A stretch of DNA of 64,000 bases from Bog-950 sp964631835 (GCA_964631835.1 CAZWAD010000001.1:186001-250000), one strand, 5' to 3'; shown: positions 9,279 through 17,868, counted from the stretch's first letter. The notes: generated from the letters alone by a model not told the origin. Made by a program: numbers and translations.

Positions 9279-10796
9279 CTAAGGAAGCAGCCTTCCGTAA
9301 GAACGAGGGAAGGGAATGGTTTCGCGGATGTGTTGCAGTCCGCAAATCCAGGCGACCAATCTTTCAAGCCCCAGCCCGAATCCGGCATGAGGCACGTTGC
9401 CAAATTTGCGGAGGTCAAGATACCATTCAAAAGCGCTCATGGGTAAATTGTGCTCAACAATCTTTCTCCTCAGCTTTTCAATATCGGTTTCGCGCTCGCC
9501 ACCGCCAACCACTTCGCCATAACCTTCGGGCGCAAGGAGGTCAACCCCTTTGGCAATTCCCTTTTCGGCTTCATCTTCTTTCATGTAAAAGGCCTTCACT
9601 TCATGCGGCCAGTTGTAAACCATAACCGGCTTGCCGAGCATTTTAGTAAGAACGGTTTCATCACTTCCCCCGAAATCATTTCCGCGCTGAAAGTTCTTGG
9701 CGCTGTCGAGCCATTGAGGAAGGTTAGCAAGCTTTTCTTCAGTATCTTTTATTTCATTCTTCAGCTTGTCAATCTTAGCCTGGTTGAAATTGATTTTACC
9801 TTTCTTCAATTCACCGCCGGCAATCTTCTTCTCCCGTTCAGCAATTTCCGTTTCAGCATTTGATTTTTGCTCTTTGAGCTTTGATTCTTCTTCGGCAAGC
9901 ATTTGCAGAGAAGTTCTTCCATTTATTTCTTTCTCGCCTTTAATCACACTCACTGCATCAGCATATTTCATGCGAATAAACGGCTCACGGACTTTTTCGA
10001 GATAAGTTGTGTCGCGCTCCAGCGTTTGTAATTCCGGTTTGCATTTGTCGAGAACACTTGTTGCCACATAACGTACAAAATCCTCAATCAAATCCATGTC
10101 CATTTTCAAATCATAAAAAGCCATTTCGGGCTCTATCATCCAGAACTCCGTAAGATGCCTGCGGGTTTTTGATTTCTCCGCCCGGAAAGTGGGACCGAAA
10201 GTGTAAATCAATCCTTGCGCCATAGCCATTGCTTCACCGTAAAGCTGACCGGATTGGGAGAGGTAAGCGGGCTCACCGAAATAATCTGTCTCAAACAAAG
10301 TAGAAGTTCCTTCGCAGGCATTGCCGGTGAAAATAGGGGCGTCCATTTGCACAAACCCGCGTTCCTGGAAAAACTTGTGAATGGAAAAAATGATTTCGTT
10401 ACGTACGCGCATTATTGCCCATTGACGTTTGGAGCGCAGCCACAAATGGCGTTTGTCCATCAGGAAATCAACACCGTGTTCCTTTGGAGTAATGGGGTAA
10501 TCTTCGGCTTCAGCAATTATCTGCAGCGATGTAACATGAACTTCGTAACCGCCAATTTGCCGTTCGTCCTTCACTACTTTCCCTTTTACCGAAAGAGAAC
10601 TTTCCTGCGGCAGCCGTTTCGCTTCATCGAAAGATTTTTCGCCCACTGCATTTAAATCAATCACACACTGCACAAAACCGGTTCCATCGCGCAAGGTCAT
10701 AAACACAATCGCCTTGCTGTCGCGCTTTTGTGCGTTCCACCCTTTCAGTTCAATTTCTTTACCCTCGAACTTTGCTAACTCCTTAACGTAAACCAT
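9279..10796 (-). CDS. asnS: Asparaginyl-tRNA synthetase
   Basis: Class IIb aminoacyl-tRNA synthetase that charges tRNA-Asn with asparagine in the cytoplasm. The 505 residues start with an OB-fold anticodon-binding domain (EIELKGWNAQKRDSKAIVFM). The catalytic domain has motif 2 (FRAEKSKTRRHLTEFWMIEPEM, from about residue 200) and motif 3 (GFGLGLERLVAWICGL near the end), and the C-terminus is the AsnRS-type PFPRSYGRLLP. It is longer than the roughly 466 residues of E. coli AsnRS because a charged coiled-coil segment (about 290-370) is inserted in the catalytic domain, as is common in Bacteroidota. A tRNA-Asn(GUU) gene lies elsewhere in the window, at 32050. Confidence 0.97.
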   Translation of the reverse strand: MVYVKELAKFEGKEIELKGWNAQKRDSKAIVFMTLRDGTGFVQCVIDLNAVGEKSFDEAKRLPQESSLSVKGKVVKDERQIGGYEVHVTSLQIIAEAEDYPITPKEHGVDFLMDKRHLWLRSKRQWAIMRVRNEIIFSIHKFFQERGFVQMDAPIFTGNACEGTSTLFETDYFGEPAYLSQSGQLYGEAMAMAQGLIYTFGPTFRAEKSKTRRHLTEFWMIEPEMAFYDLKMDMDLIEDFVRYVATSVLDKCKPELQTLERDTTYLEKVREPFIRMKYADAVSVIKGEKEINGRTSLQMLAEEESKLKEQKSNAETEIAEREKKIAGGELKKGKINFNQAKIDKLKNEIKDTEEKLANLPQWLDSAKNFQRGNDFGGSDETVLTKMLGKPVMVYNWPHEVKAFYMKEDEAEKGIAKGVDLLAPEGYGEVVGGGERETDIEKLRRKIVEHNLPMSAFEWYLDLRKFGNVPHAGFGLGLERLVAWICGLQHIRETIPFPRSYGRLLP

Positions 10797-10815
10797 ACTT
10801 ATTTTTCAAAGTGTG

Positions 10816-10823
10816 CGAATATA
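10816..10823 (-). promoter_or_regulatory. Probable -7 element for asnS (TATATTCG)
   Basis: Read on the minus strand, TATATTCG differs by one base from the Bacteroidota -7 consensus TAnnTTTG. It lies 19 nt upstream of the asnS ATG. I see no clear -33 box. Confidence 0.45.
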
Positions 10824-10883
10824 GAAAAGCGTTTGGTCTCCGCGTACACTTGGATTTTCGTTTGTTTTTTGAAAATTCGCACC

Positions 10884-12383
10884 GTGCTCAACCAAAAACT
10901 TGCCCAGAAATTACAACTCCGGTTTTCGCCCCAGCAGATTCAGTTAATGAAGCTGTTGCAGATTCCTTCTGCACAACTGGAGCATCGTATAAAAGAAGAG
11001 CTTGAAGCAAATCCCGCGCTTGAAGAAGGGGCAAACACCGAAGACGAACCGGAAAACGAAGCAACTCTAACTTCAGAAAGCGAATCCCCCGAAACAGAAA
11101 ACGAAGCTCAGGATGAAGAAATGAAGCTGGATGACGAGGTGGATATGAGTGAATATTATGACGAGGATGATGAAGGGGTTGCCGAATACAAAACCAAAGA
11201 CCCGAATGAATTTCCTGACCCGGATGATGAGAAAAAGACTATCCCGGTTGTGGTTTCCACTTCATTCCGCGAATATCTGGAGTCGCAATTAGTTGAGGAG
11301 GGTTTGGACGAACGCCAAAAGCAGATAGCCCAGCACCTCATTGGCAGCTTAGATGATGACGGCTATTTGCGAAGAGAGTTAAGCGCGGTGGTTGACGACC
11401 TGGCTTTCAGACAGAATATTACTACCGATGAGAAGGAGCTGCTATTTATTTTGAAGGAAGTTCAGAAACTCGACCCGCCCGGTGTAGGTGCGCGAACACT
11501 GGAAGAATGTTTGCTGCTTCAGCTTAAGCGAAAGGAAGAGCCGACCATATATACCGAAATTGCCATACGGATTATCGAAAACAACTTCGACCTGTTCACC
11601 AAAAAACATTACGAAAAGCTGAAGCAGGTTTTTGAGATAGATGAAGACAAGCTGAAAAAGGCGCTGGATGAAATCATTAAGCTGAACCCCAAACCCGGGA
11701 GCGCGTACAGTGGCGGAGGAAGGAACATGCAGCTTACCATTATTCCCGATTTTATCCTGACAAACAACAACGGAGAACTGACTGCATCGCTTAGCTCAGC
11801 CAATGCACCCGAACTGCGGGTGAGCAATCATTTTAAGGAAATGATTTCTACCTATAATAAGTCAAAAGACAAAAGCAAAAGCCAGAAAGAGGCAATTCTC
11901 TTTATTAAACAGAAGATTGATTCGGCAAAGTGGTTTATTGAAGCTATTCAATCGCGCTACCAAACCATGATGATGGTGATGAATACCATTCTTGAGCTGC
12001 AAAAAGACTACCTGAGTACCGGTGACGAAACCCAGATGAAACCCATGATTCTGAAAGACATTCACGACCGCACGGGGCTCGACATATCAACCGTTTCACG
12101 GGTGGCGAACAGCAAATATGTGCAAACCGAATTCGGAACTATTCCCCTTAAATTCTTTTTCAGCGAGTCGCTTTCTACCGACAGCGGGGAGGAAGTTTCT
12201 ACCCGCGAGGTGAAAAAGATACTGAGCGATTTAATTGAAGCGGAAAACAAAAAGAAACCCATCAGCGACCAGAAACTCACCAAAATCCTGAACGAACGCG
12301 GCTATAATGTAGCGCGGAGAACCGTAGCGAAATACCGGGAGCAATTGAATATACCGGTAGCGAGACTTAGGAAGGAGTTATAA
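10884..12383 (+). CDS. rpoN: RNA polymerase sigma-54 factor
   Basis: The start is put at GTG 10884, giving an N-terminus VLNQKLAQKLQLRFSPQQIQ, which lines up with sigma-54 region I (SPQQIQLMKLLQIP); the frame upstream is open but reads as non-homologous sequence. The 499-residue protein has region I (glutamine/leucine-rich, binds activators), a long acidic region II (about 50-120, many Glu/Asp), the core-binding domain and the DNA-binding domain ending in the RpoN box (ARRTVAKYREQLNIP). Sigma-54 directs RNA polymerase to -24/-12 promoters and needs an AAA+ activator, none of which is encoded in this window. It is divergent from asnS with 87 bp between the start codons. Confidence 0.96.
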   Translation: MLNQKLAQKLQLRFSPQQIQLMKLLQIPSAQLEHRIKEELEANPALEEGANTEDEPENEATLTSESESPETENEAQDEEMKLDDEVDMSEYYDEDDEGVAEYKTKDPNEFPDPDDEKKTIPVVVSTSFREYLESQLVEEGLDERQKQIAQHLIGSLDDDGYLRRELSAVVDDLAFRQNITTDEKELLFILKEVQKLDPPGVGARTLEECLLLQLKRKEEPTIYTEIAIRIIENNFDLFTKKHYEKLKQVFEIDEDKLKKALDEIIKLNPKPGSAYSGGGRNMQLTIIPDFILTNNNGELTASLSSANAPELRVSNHFKEMISTYNKSKDKSKSQKEAILFIKQKIDSAKWFIEAIQSRYQTMMMVMNTILELQKDYLSTGDETQMKPMILKDIHDRTGLDISTVSRVANSKYVQTEFGTIPLKFFFSESLSTDSGEEVSTREVKKILSDLIEAENKKKPISDQKLTKILNERGYNVARRTVAKYREQLNIPVARLRKEL

Positions 12384-12390
12384 TTTCCGC

Positions 12391-13146
12391 CTACTTTATT
12401 TCATAATAATATCTCCTCAATCCTTCCTTCACCGTATTAGTCAATTCGGGTAGCAGACTAACTGTAAACTTTTGTTTCGCTTTATTATTCAGCGGCTGAA
12501 CCGAAAAAGAGAAATACTTATCGGGCGTATCAAATTGCTGAGCCAGGATAAACGAGCCGCCCTTTACACTCCCTTCCTTCGAAACCAACGCAGTAAAAAA
12601 CTCATTGCGGTTTCGAACTGCGGTAATGATTAGTTTTTGACCGGAGTGATTGATATACCAGAATTCGTTCTCGTAAATAACCGCCCCGGTCAATGTTTCC
12701 TGTTTCATGTTTGCCGTGTCTCCGGTTTTCGTAACAGGAGATTCGGGGTTGGGAGTATGTTTTAGCGGAACGGTTACACCGTCATCATAATTGCGGTCAA
12801 CAGAACTTAGCAGTGTACCGTCTTCGGCAAAAGCGGTTACGTTACTGTACCACTGGATTCCCCCATCGGGCGCGCTGCGCCATTCTGCTTTTTGCACCGC
12901 TCCGTTTTTATAAAATGTAAACGAGACGGTGCTGTGTCCGCCCGCTTTTCTCAGCTCGCGCTCATAAATCTTTTCGCCTTTGAGGTTAAACGCCCGCGCT
13001 TTGCCGAACCGGTTGTTCTTGTCGTAGCATTGGGTGGTGGAAACGGTTCCGTTTTTGAAATAGGTGGTTTGGCAATTGGGGAAATCGTGTTGCGCAGCTA
13101 ATGCAGAGAAACACAAAACAGAAACCGCAGCCAATAATAACTTCAT
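12391..13146 (-). CDS. Secreted protein with YwqK/MORN-like repeats
   Basis: The start at 13146 gives a signal peptide (MKLLLAAVSVLCFSALAAQ); the longer reading frame would add 21 residues in front. Residues 25-130 contain repeated units of the kind YFKNGTVSTTQCYD, FYKNGAVQKAEW and AFAEDGTLLSSV, similar to the MORN-variant repeats of YwqK-type antitoxin-like proteins. The C-terminal half is of unknown type. It converges with rpoN, only 7 bp from its stop. Function unknown; probably periplasmic. Confidence 0.75.
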   Translation of the reverse strand: MKLLLAAVSVLCFSALAAQHDFPNCQTTYFKNGTVSTTQCYDKNNRFGKARAFNLKGEKIYERELRKAGGHSTVSFTFYKNGAVQKAEWRSAPDGGIQWYSNVTAFAEDGTLLSSVDRNYDDGVTVPLKHTPNPESPVTKTGDTANMKQETLTGAVIYENEFWYINHSGQKLIITAVRNRNEFFTALVSKEGSVKGGSFILAQQFDTPDKYFSFSVQPLNNKAKQKFTVSLLPELTNTVKEGLRRYYYEIK

Positions 13147-13252
13147 GAAACAGCTTTTTGCATGTGTAAATTTAGAATAGCATTTTACTTCGCTTAAATA
13201 GAGGCACACTTTGCAGCATTCACCGCAGAAGAAAGCCTCTATAACGATTTTT

Positions 13253-13260
13253 TACATTTG
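13253..13260 (+). promoter_or_regulatory. -7 element TACATTTG just before the start codon
   Basis: TACATTTG matches TAnnTTTG fully and is followed after 6 nt by the ATG at 13267. Transcription would begin at or next to the start codon, suggesting a leaderless or very short-leader mRNA. Confidence 0.55.
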
Positions 13261-13266
13261 CCTGCC

Positions 13267-13902
13267 ATGGAAATTTTTTCCCGGATTTTCTCCATCCTCT
13301 TTCACCCGCTGTTGTTTCCTACTTACGGGGCCTTCCTGATTATTGCCGCCAACCCGAACCGGTTCGGATATTTTGGCGAGCGGTTCCACGGGGTATGGCT
13401 CATTATGGTTTTTTCGCTCACCTTTCTTTTTCCGGTGGTGTGGATGGCTATGATGAAGCGGCTGGAAATGATTGAGAGCCTGGCGCTGGAAACCAAACGG
13501 GAAAGAATTATTCCGCTGATTGCTTCAGCCACCTTTTACCTGTGGGCAGCGTGGCAGTTTAAGCCGAATGCAAACATGAAACTGCCCACCAACGAGCTGG
13601 TGTTTTTCATGCTGCTGGGCTGCGCGCTTTCTATCTTCATTTTATTTTTCGTCAATGTATTTGAAAAAATAAGCCTTCATGCCGCGGGCGCTGGCGGCTT
13701 GTTCGGGCTTACGCTGGTGATGGTGCGCATTTCTTTTTACGACTTGCGCTTGCTGGTGATTGCGGCAATTCTTATTGCCGGGCTTACCGGTACTGCCCGG
13801 CTGATATTGAAAGCCCACACTCAGCGCGAAATATTAACCGGTTACCTGGCGGGTTTCACCGGTCAGTTTGTTGCGTTCAGTATTGTTCCGCGGTTTTTAT
13901 AA
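13267..13902 (+). CDS. PAP2-like integral membrane protein
   Basis: The ATG at 13267 is preferred; the in-frame TTG at 13258 lies within the apparent -7 element. The protein has about 211 residues and six hydrophobic segments (for example LLFPTYGAFLIIAA, VWLIMVFSLTFLFPVVWMAM). A motif KISLHAAGAGGLFG and a later TQREILTGYLAGF recall the SGH and C-terminal His motifs of PAP2 phosphatases (lipid phosphatases), but the first Lys/Arg motif is not obvious, so catalytic activity is uncertain. It lies 15 bp upstream of the enoyl-CoA hydratase gene and may be cotranscribed with it. Confidence 0.7.
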   Translation: MEIFSRIFSILFHPLLFPTYGAFLIIAANPNRFGYFGERFHGVWLIMVFSLTFLFPVVWMAMMKRLEMIESLALETKRERIIPLIASATFYLWAAWQFKPNANMKLPTNELVFFMLLGCALSIFILFFVNVFEKISLHAAGAGGLFGLTLVMVRISFYDLRLLVIAAILIAGLTGTARLILKAHTQREILTGYLAGFTGQFVAFSIVPRFL

Positions 13903-13917
13903 AAAAATGTTTTAGCC

Positions 13918-14700
13918 ATGTATAACACCATTCTTTTTTCGGTTGAAAGCGGGGTTTGTTCCATTACCCTCAACCGCCCCGATGTTTTTAATTCGTTCAA
14001 CGAAGAAATGAGCGCAGATTTTATTGACGCGCTGAAGAAAGCCTCGAAAGACGAAGCCGCGCGCGCAGTAATTGTTACCGGTGCCGGCAAAGCCTTTTGC
14101 AGCGGGCAGGACTTGAAAGATATAAAAAACGCCACCGGTACGCGCAGCCTGAGCGATTCGGTAGTGCGCAGGTATAACCCCATGATTCTTGCCATCCGCG
14201 AAATGGCGAAACCGGTTATCTGCAAACTGAACGGTGTGGCTGCCGGTGCCGGTGCATCGCTGGCGCTCGCCTGCGATATTATTGTGGCTTCCGAAACCGC
14301 ATCCCTCATTGAGGTATTTGCCAACGTGGGTCTGGTGCCCGATTCCGGTTCGTCATTTTTTCTTCCGCAGTTAGTGGGTTACAATAAAGCCTTCGAGCTG
14401 ATTACCCTCGCCTCAAAAGTTTCGGCTAAGGAAGCCCTCGGACTTGGCATTGTTTACAAAGTGGTTGCACCGGAGGAGTTGGACAATGCAACAAACGAGC
14501 TGGCACAGAAATACGCCACCGGTCCTACCAAAGCGTATGGCATGGTAAAGAAAATGCTGAACAAAGCTTACACCGCTAACCTCAGCGAAATGCTGCAATA
14601 CGAAGCCCTGAACCAGGAAATAGCCGGAAACACCGAAGACTATAAGGAAGGAGTTACTGCATTTGTCGAGAAAAGAAAGCCGGTGTTTAAGGGGAAGTAA
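13918..14700 (+). CDS. Enoyl-CoA hydratase/isomerase, PaaG type
   Basis: This 260-residue protein belongs to the crotonase superfamily. It has the N-terminal core (SITLNRPDVFNSFNEEM), the oxyanion-hole region (AFCSGQDLKD and NGVAAGAGASLALACD) and VGLVPDSGSSFFLPQLVG, where the Asp in VPDSG fits the catalytic Asp of PaaG (1,2-epoxyphenylacetyl-CoA isomerase) and related isomerases; the Glu pair of true hydratases is not seen there. It probably isomerises or hydrates an acyl-CoA in fatty acid or phenylacetate breakdown. No other paa genes are in the window, so the pathway is open. Confidence 0.88.
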   Translation: MYNTILFSVESGVCSITLNRPDVFNSFNEEMSADFIDALKKASKDEAARAVIVTGAGKAFCSGQDLKDIKNATGTRSLSDSVVRRYNPMILAIREMAKPVICKLNGVAAGAGASLALACDIIVASETASLIEVFANVGLVPDSGSSFFLPQLVGYNKAFELITLASKVSAKEALGLGIVYKVVAPEELDNATNELAQKYATGPTKAYGMVKKMLNKAYTANLSEMLQYEALNQEIAGNTEDYKEGVTAFVEKRKPVFKGK

Positions 14701-15057
14701 ACCGGATCTTCAAAAAGCCAAAATACCCTCCGCAAAACCCAAAGAGAGTCCGCAGAAATTTTTACCGGATTCTTTCAATAAAAAGTTGCTTGCAAAAAAA
14801 TATTTGTTGCACGCAACAGCGTAATTTTTAACCTCCCCACATTTTAAATTGAACCGAAACTTAACCTGGTGAGGTAATTGCGGCATTAAAAGGAGGTAAA
14901 AACAAGTTCCGTTGCTTGCAACGCAGCCCACAGCTTTCTCGATAGGGAAAGAAATGAAGTTGATTTCTTTAGAAATGAACACGATTTATTCTCCGGGGTA
15001 TTCGAAACATATTTTGTTGCACGCAACGAATGTTTTTTTGCAAGCAATTTATTTTGT
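14701..15057. repeat. Intergenic region with 21-bp-phased palindromic sites
   Basis: This 426-bp gene-free stretch (14701-15126) can be cut into consecutive 21-bp units from 14701 with recurring beginnings: ACCGGAT at 14701 and 14764 (63 bp apart), and GTTGC or its degenerate form at 14785, 14806, 14911, 15016 and 15037. Units 14953 and 14974 both begin AATGAA. The five GTTGC sites are listed separately. No convincing reading frame is present. Confidence 0.65.
14785..15048. promoter_or_regulatory. Five GTTGC-NN-GCAAC sites in mirror-symmetric 21/105 spacing
   Basis: Sites start at 14785 (GTTGCTTGCAAA), 14806 (GTTGCACGCAAC), 14911 (GTTGCTTGCAAC), 15016 (GTTGCACGCAAC) and 15037 (TTTGCAAGCAAT). 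Distances are 21, 105, 105 and 21 bp. The outer pairs 14786-14817 and 15016-15047 are inverted copies of each other (28 of 32 bases), centred exactly on the middle site. The last site ends 4 bp before the -33 box at 15053. This looks like a multi-site operator that keeps all sites on one DNA face, possibly with looping. The binding protein is unknown. Confidence 0.75.
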
Positions 15058-15082
15058 TTAGAGGTAAATCGATTTATATTTG
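15053..15082 (+). promoter_or_regulatory. Promoter TTTG-N18-TATATTTG
   Basis: TTTG at 15053-15056 and TATATTTG at 15075-15082 are separated by 18 bp and fit the Bacteroidota housekeeping promoter closely. Expected transcription start is near 15087-15090, giving a leader of about 38-40 nt before the ATG at 15127. The palindromic sites abut its -33 box. Confidence 0.8.
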
Positions 15083-15126
15083 AATACCCTTGAAATAATT
15101 TTCAGCACTAAACAAAAATAAACAAC

Positions 15127-15819
15127 ATGAGCGGAAAAGACCCTATACCCCGCAGCGATTCGGACTTTGACATTTTTCAGGAAGGGCTGGTAAAAGCAGT
15201 GTTGGAAAATGCCGTGTTGTGGCAAATTCCTGACAGTGAAACAGAAAACCTGAGCATTGGACAAAGCAACTGGAGCGAGGCATGGAATAAAGTAAAAAAT
15301 AAAAGCACCGCCTCAGGGGTGCAGCGCGAGGCAAAAAACCTGGAGCGAAAAAAGTACTGCAAAATTCTTCGTCCGTTCATACAGCGGTGGGTTTTCCGCA
15401 ACCCCCACATGAACTCTGCCGCAGTAGAAACCTGCGGGCTCAAGCCCCGTAATTACGGCAAGCATGGCAGCCTGCCGCCTGTGCCTGTGCGCATAACTAT
15501 AAAGCGCCCCGACACCGGGCAAATGACCGCCTGGTGCGAAGCGCTTGCCGGTGTAGATGCTTACGGGTGCATAGTGGTGGCAGGCGGACCGCTGCCCCCG
15601 TATATTAAGCGCAACGGCAGCGGGCAGTGGGTGGTAAGCCGAAGTGCAGCCGCAGCCGGTTCCGAAGGCGAGGTGCTTTTTATTATTGACGAAAGCAAAG
15701 GGCGCAAGAAAAAGTTCACCGGGCTAGTTCCGGGGCTCAGCTATTATTTTTATTTCTACACTATAAATGCGCGGGGAGTAAGCGCGCTCAGCAACCCCCA
15801 GGTTTTGGTGTGCTGGTGA
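15127..15819 (+). CDS. Signal-less protein with a C-terminal fibronectin-III-like domain
   Basis: The 230-residue protein has a helical, charged N-terminal half (about 1-110) without signal peptide or membrane segment, starting SGKDPIPRSDSDFDIFQEGL. From about 118 to 230 it has a beta-sandwich-like segment ending in KKFTGLVPGLSYYFYFYTINARGVSALSNP, which fits a fibronectin type III C-terminal strand pattern. I recognise no named family. It is transcribed from a strong promoter behind the five-site palindrome cluster, so its expression is probably tightly controlled. Like the protein at 176 it combines a cytoplasmic-looking N-terminus with a normally extracellular fold. Confidence 0.8.
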   Translation: MSGKDPIPRSDSDFDIFQEGLVKAVLENAVLWQIPDSETENLSIGQSNWSEAWNKVKNKSTASGVQREAKNLERKKYCKILRPFIQRWVFRNPHMNSAAVETCGLKPRNYGKHGSLPPVPVRITIKRPDTGQMTAWCEALAGVDAYGCIVVAGGPLPPYIKRNGSGQWVVSRSAAAAGSEGEVLFIIDESKGRKKKFTGLVPGLSYYFYFYTINARGVSALSNPQVLVCW

Positions 15820-15960
15820 AAGCGGCACAGAAGAATAACCAATATTCAAACAATGCTTAAATGATATAATAACCCAAACGGCTCACTCGGCACTTCATTT
15901 TTTTAATACGGTTATTGTTTGCTCATTGCTCATTGGCAATTGGCAACCGGAGGAAGTCTT

Positions 15961-17163
15961 TTAATATTCCATTTCCGACAGTTTCTTTACCGCACGCTCT
16001 TTGTATGAGCCACCGGACTGACTCAATTCATCGAGCAGTTTTTTGGCTTCATCGCGTTTGCCTTTGTTGAGCAGGATGTTGGCTTTGTACCACTTGGAGC
16101 CATCGAGGTATTTGGTGCCGTCTTTCAGCAGTTTGTCGAAATTCTTTTCGCTGCGCTTGTTGTTGCCGTTGATATAGTCGCTGATGGCGCCAAAGTAAAG
16201 CGCATCGGCATTGTTGGGCTGGTGTTGCAATATTTCGGCAAACTGCGATGCCGAGTTTTTGTAATTGCCGCTGTTAAAGTTGCGCATGGCTTCATCAAGG
16301 GTAATAACAACCGTTTTGTCGGCTTCGTCTTTTTCAACAATGCTGCCGCGCACCACTGTGTTCAGTTCTTTGGCTGAATAATCAGCTGTAATTGTATCAG
16401 TGGCTTTGGTTTTTTTCTTTTCGGCTTTTGCCTGGGTTATGGTAACTCCCCTGGCTGTTGAAATATCATCAGCCGTTAGTGTAGAATTCATTTGATACGA
16501 AGGAGCGGGCGCCTCGCTGTTATTTGAACGTTCCAGGCTGGCAGCACCGCTGGCGTTGGTCATGGGAATAACTTCTTCTTTCCCTTTTTTGCCATCGGCT
16601 GCGGGTTTGTTCGCATTTTGATTTGTTTGGTTGTTGTCGGGAATTGTTACCGCAAATCCGCTGCCGGCAAAAGTTGCGGTGTCGCTGTATGATACAGAAG
16701 CTGCCGAATCTGCAGGCGCGCTTGCCGCCTGCTCAAATTTCTGTTCGGGTTTCGGCTCATCGAACAAGCCGGGTGTTGGGTTTTGAGTTTCGGTTTGGGC
16801 AATATGCTCATTCTGCTTGCCGAGGAAGTTTATCATCACAAACCCGATACCCACCAGCAAGCCAAGCAGCACAGCCGCCCACAGGTAATTCGACCAATGA
16901 ATGTTAATGGTTTTTTTCTCGCGCAGACCGGTGCGTGAGCGCACTTTTTTGTTGAGGTTTCCCAGGGCAGCCGAAACAGCAGGTTTGCTGGGCGCCCCCT
17001 GCAAGCCTTCGAGCGCCTCCCGGGCAAAGGGGTCGTCTTTCAGCAGCTTTTCAAATTGCTGCCGCTCTTGGTCATCGAGCTCGTTGTTGATGTAAGCAAG
17101 CATAGCCCGCTGGGTCAACACCCCCGACTCAAGAAATTTCGTTTCCTTTTTGCTCCTGCTCAT
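15961..17163 (-). CDS. Anti-sigma-factor-like membrane protein with C-terminal TPR
   Basis: The 400-residue protein begins with a short anti-sigma-like helical domain (TQRAMLAYINNELDDQERQQFEKLLKDDPFAREALEGL), lacking the His/Cys zinc ligands. One membrane segment lies at about 92-112 (YLWAAVLLGLLVGIGFVMINFLG). A low-complexity Ala/Asn/Pro linker leads to a periplasmic TPR-like region at about 290-390 (FNSGNYKNSASQFAEILQHQPNNADALYFGA). Its start overlaps the end of the sigma-factor gene by 35 bp, so the two are cotranscribed. The inferred role is to hold the sigma factor at the membrane until a periplasmic signal arrives. Confidence 0.82.
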   Translation of the reverse strand: MSRSKKETKFLESGVLTQRAMLAYINNELDDQERQQFEKLLKDDPFAREALEGLQGAPSKPAVSAALGNLNKKVRSRTGLREKKTINIHWSNYLWAAVLLGLLVGIGFVMINFLGKQNEHIAQTETQNPTPGLFDEPKPEQKFEQAASAPADSAASVSYSDTATFAGSGFAVTIPDNNQTNQNANKPAADGKKGKEEVIPMTNASGAASLERSNNSEAPAPSYQMNSTLTADDISTARGVTITQAKAEKKKTKATDTITADYSAKELNTVVRGSIVEKDEADKTVVITLDEAMRNFNSGNYKNSASQFAEILQHQPNNADALYFGAISDYINGNNKRSEKNFDKLLKDGTKYLDGSKWYKANILLNKGKRDEAKKLLDELSQSGGSYKERAVKKLSEMEY

Positions 17164-17749
17164 TTTTTGCAGTTATATATCTCTTTAAGTTTTTCTTCCC
17201 GTTTTGTATGTAACTTTTCACTTCGTTCAGGCTGTAGCCCGTAATTTTCGAAACCTCGGCATAGCTGCAATCTTTCAGATAAAACAATTCGATGCAGGTT
17301 TGCTGCTCTTCGCGCAGTTCGTCAATTCCGTTTTTCAGGTGCTCCAGCACAAATTCTTTGTCACCTTCTTTATCACCTTCCTCCAATAGATGACTTTCTT
17401 CGGTATTTTCCACACTTATTCCGCCTAATTCGTACTGCAATTTGCGGTTAACCTTGTTGTTCTTAGCAATATTTCTGAACTCCATCATGCAGTGGTTTTT
17501 AACCACCACGTACAGCCAGGGCCTGAATGCCGTTATATGGTGCCGCTTTAATTCCGAAATCAGGAGCTCGAAAATCTGCATGGTGTTGTCTTCGGCATCT
17601 TCCTCGTTTTTGAAATATTTGAGGCACACACCGAATACTAAGTGGGTATAGCGCTGGTAAAGCTCACCGAGGTAAATCTTTTTATGCGAATTGCGGTACC
17701 GGTGAATCAATTCTTCGTCTGTAAGAGCGGTAATATTTTCTTTTGCCAA
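17129..17749 (-). CDS. ECF-type sigma-70 family RNA polymerase sigma factor
   Basis: No ATG start exists. TTG at 17749 is chosen because a -7 element lies at 17788-17795 and homology begins soon after (ALTDEELIHRYRNSHKKIYLG); TTG at 17812 is a worse alternative because it lies upstream of that promoter. The protein of about 206 residues has region 2 (ELYQRYTHLVFGVCLKYFKNEEDAEDNTMQIFELL) and region 4 (EEQQTCIELFYLKDCSYAEVSKITGYSLNEVKSYIQNGKKNLK). It directs RNA polymerase to a set of stress or envelope genes and is paired with the anti-sigma-like gene that overlaps its end. Confidence 0.88.
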   Translation of the reverse strand: MAKENITALTDEELIHRYRNSHKKIYLGELYQRYTHLVFGVCLKYFKNEEDAEDNTMQIFELLISELKRHHITAFRPWLYVVVKNHCMMEFRNIAKNNKVNRKLQYELGGISVENTEESHLLEEGDKEGDKEFVLEHLKNGIDELREEQQTCIELFYLKDCSYAEVSKITGYSLNEVKSYIQNGKKNLKRYITAKNEQEQKGNEIS

Positions 17750-17787
17750 TCCGCTGACGTTTTTTAAAAATAGGCAATCACAGCTAT

Positions 17788-17795
17788 CAAAGATA
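17788..17795 (-). promoter_or_regulatory. Probable -7 element TATCTTTG for the sigma factor operon
   Basis: TATCTTTG on the minus strand matches the consensus fully. A TTTG at 17810-17813 lies only 14 bp away, shorter than usual, so the -33 box is doubtful. Confidence 0.45.
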
Positions 17796-17868
17796 TACGC
17801 TTTTAACCACAAAAGGGTAATCGTGTAAAAAACAGGGCAGAAGGATTACTAGCCGGGGGTTGTAAGAT

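Noticed and set aside
9100..9430. Short minus-strand frames between asnS and the glycosyltransferase
   Set aside because: They cross the inverted repeat and the asnS coding region and show no protein features.
14785..15048. ParB parS cluster or replication origin
   Set aside because: The sites do not match the parS consensus, there are no DnaA-box clusters, and no parA, parB or dnaA gene is nearby.
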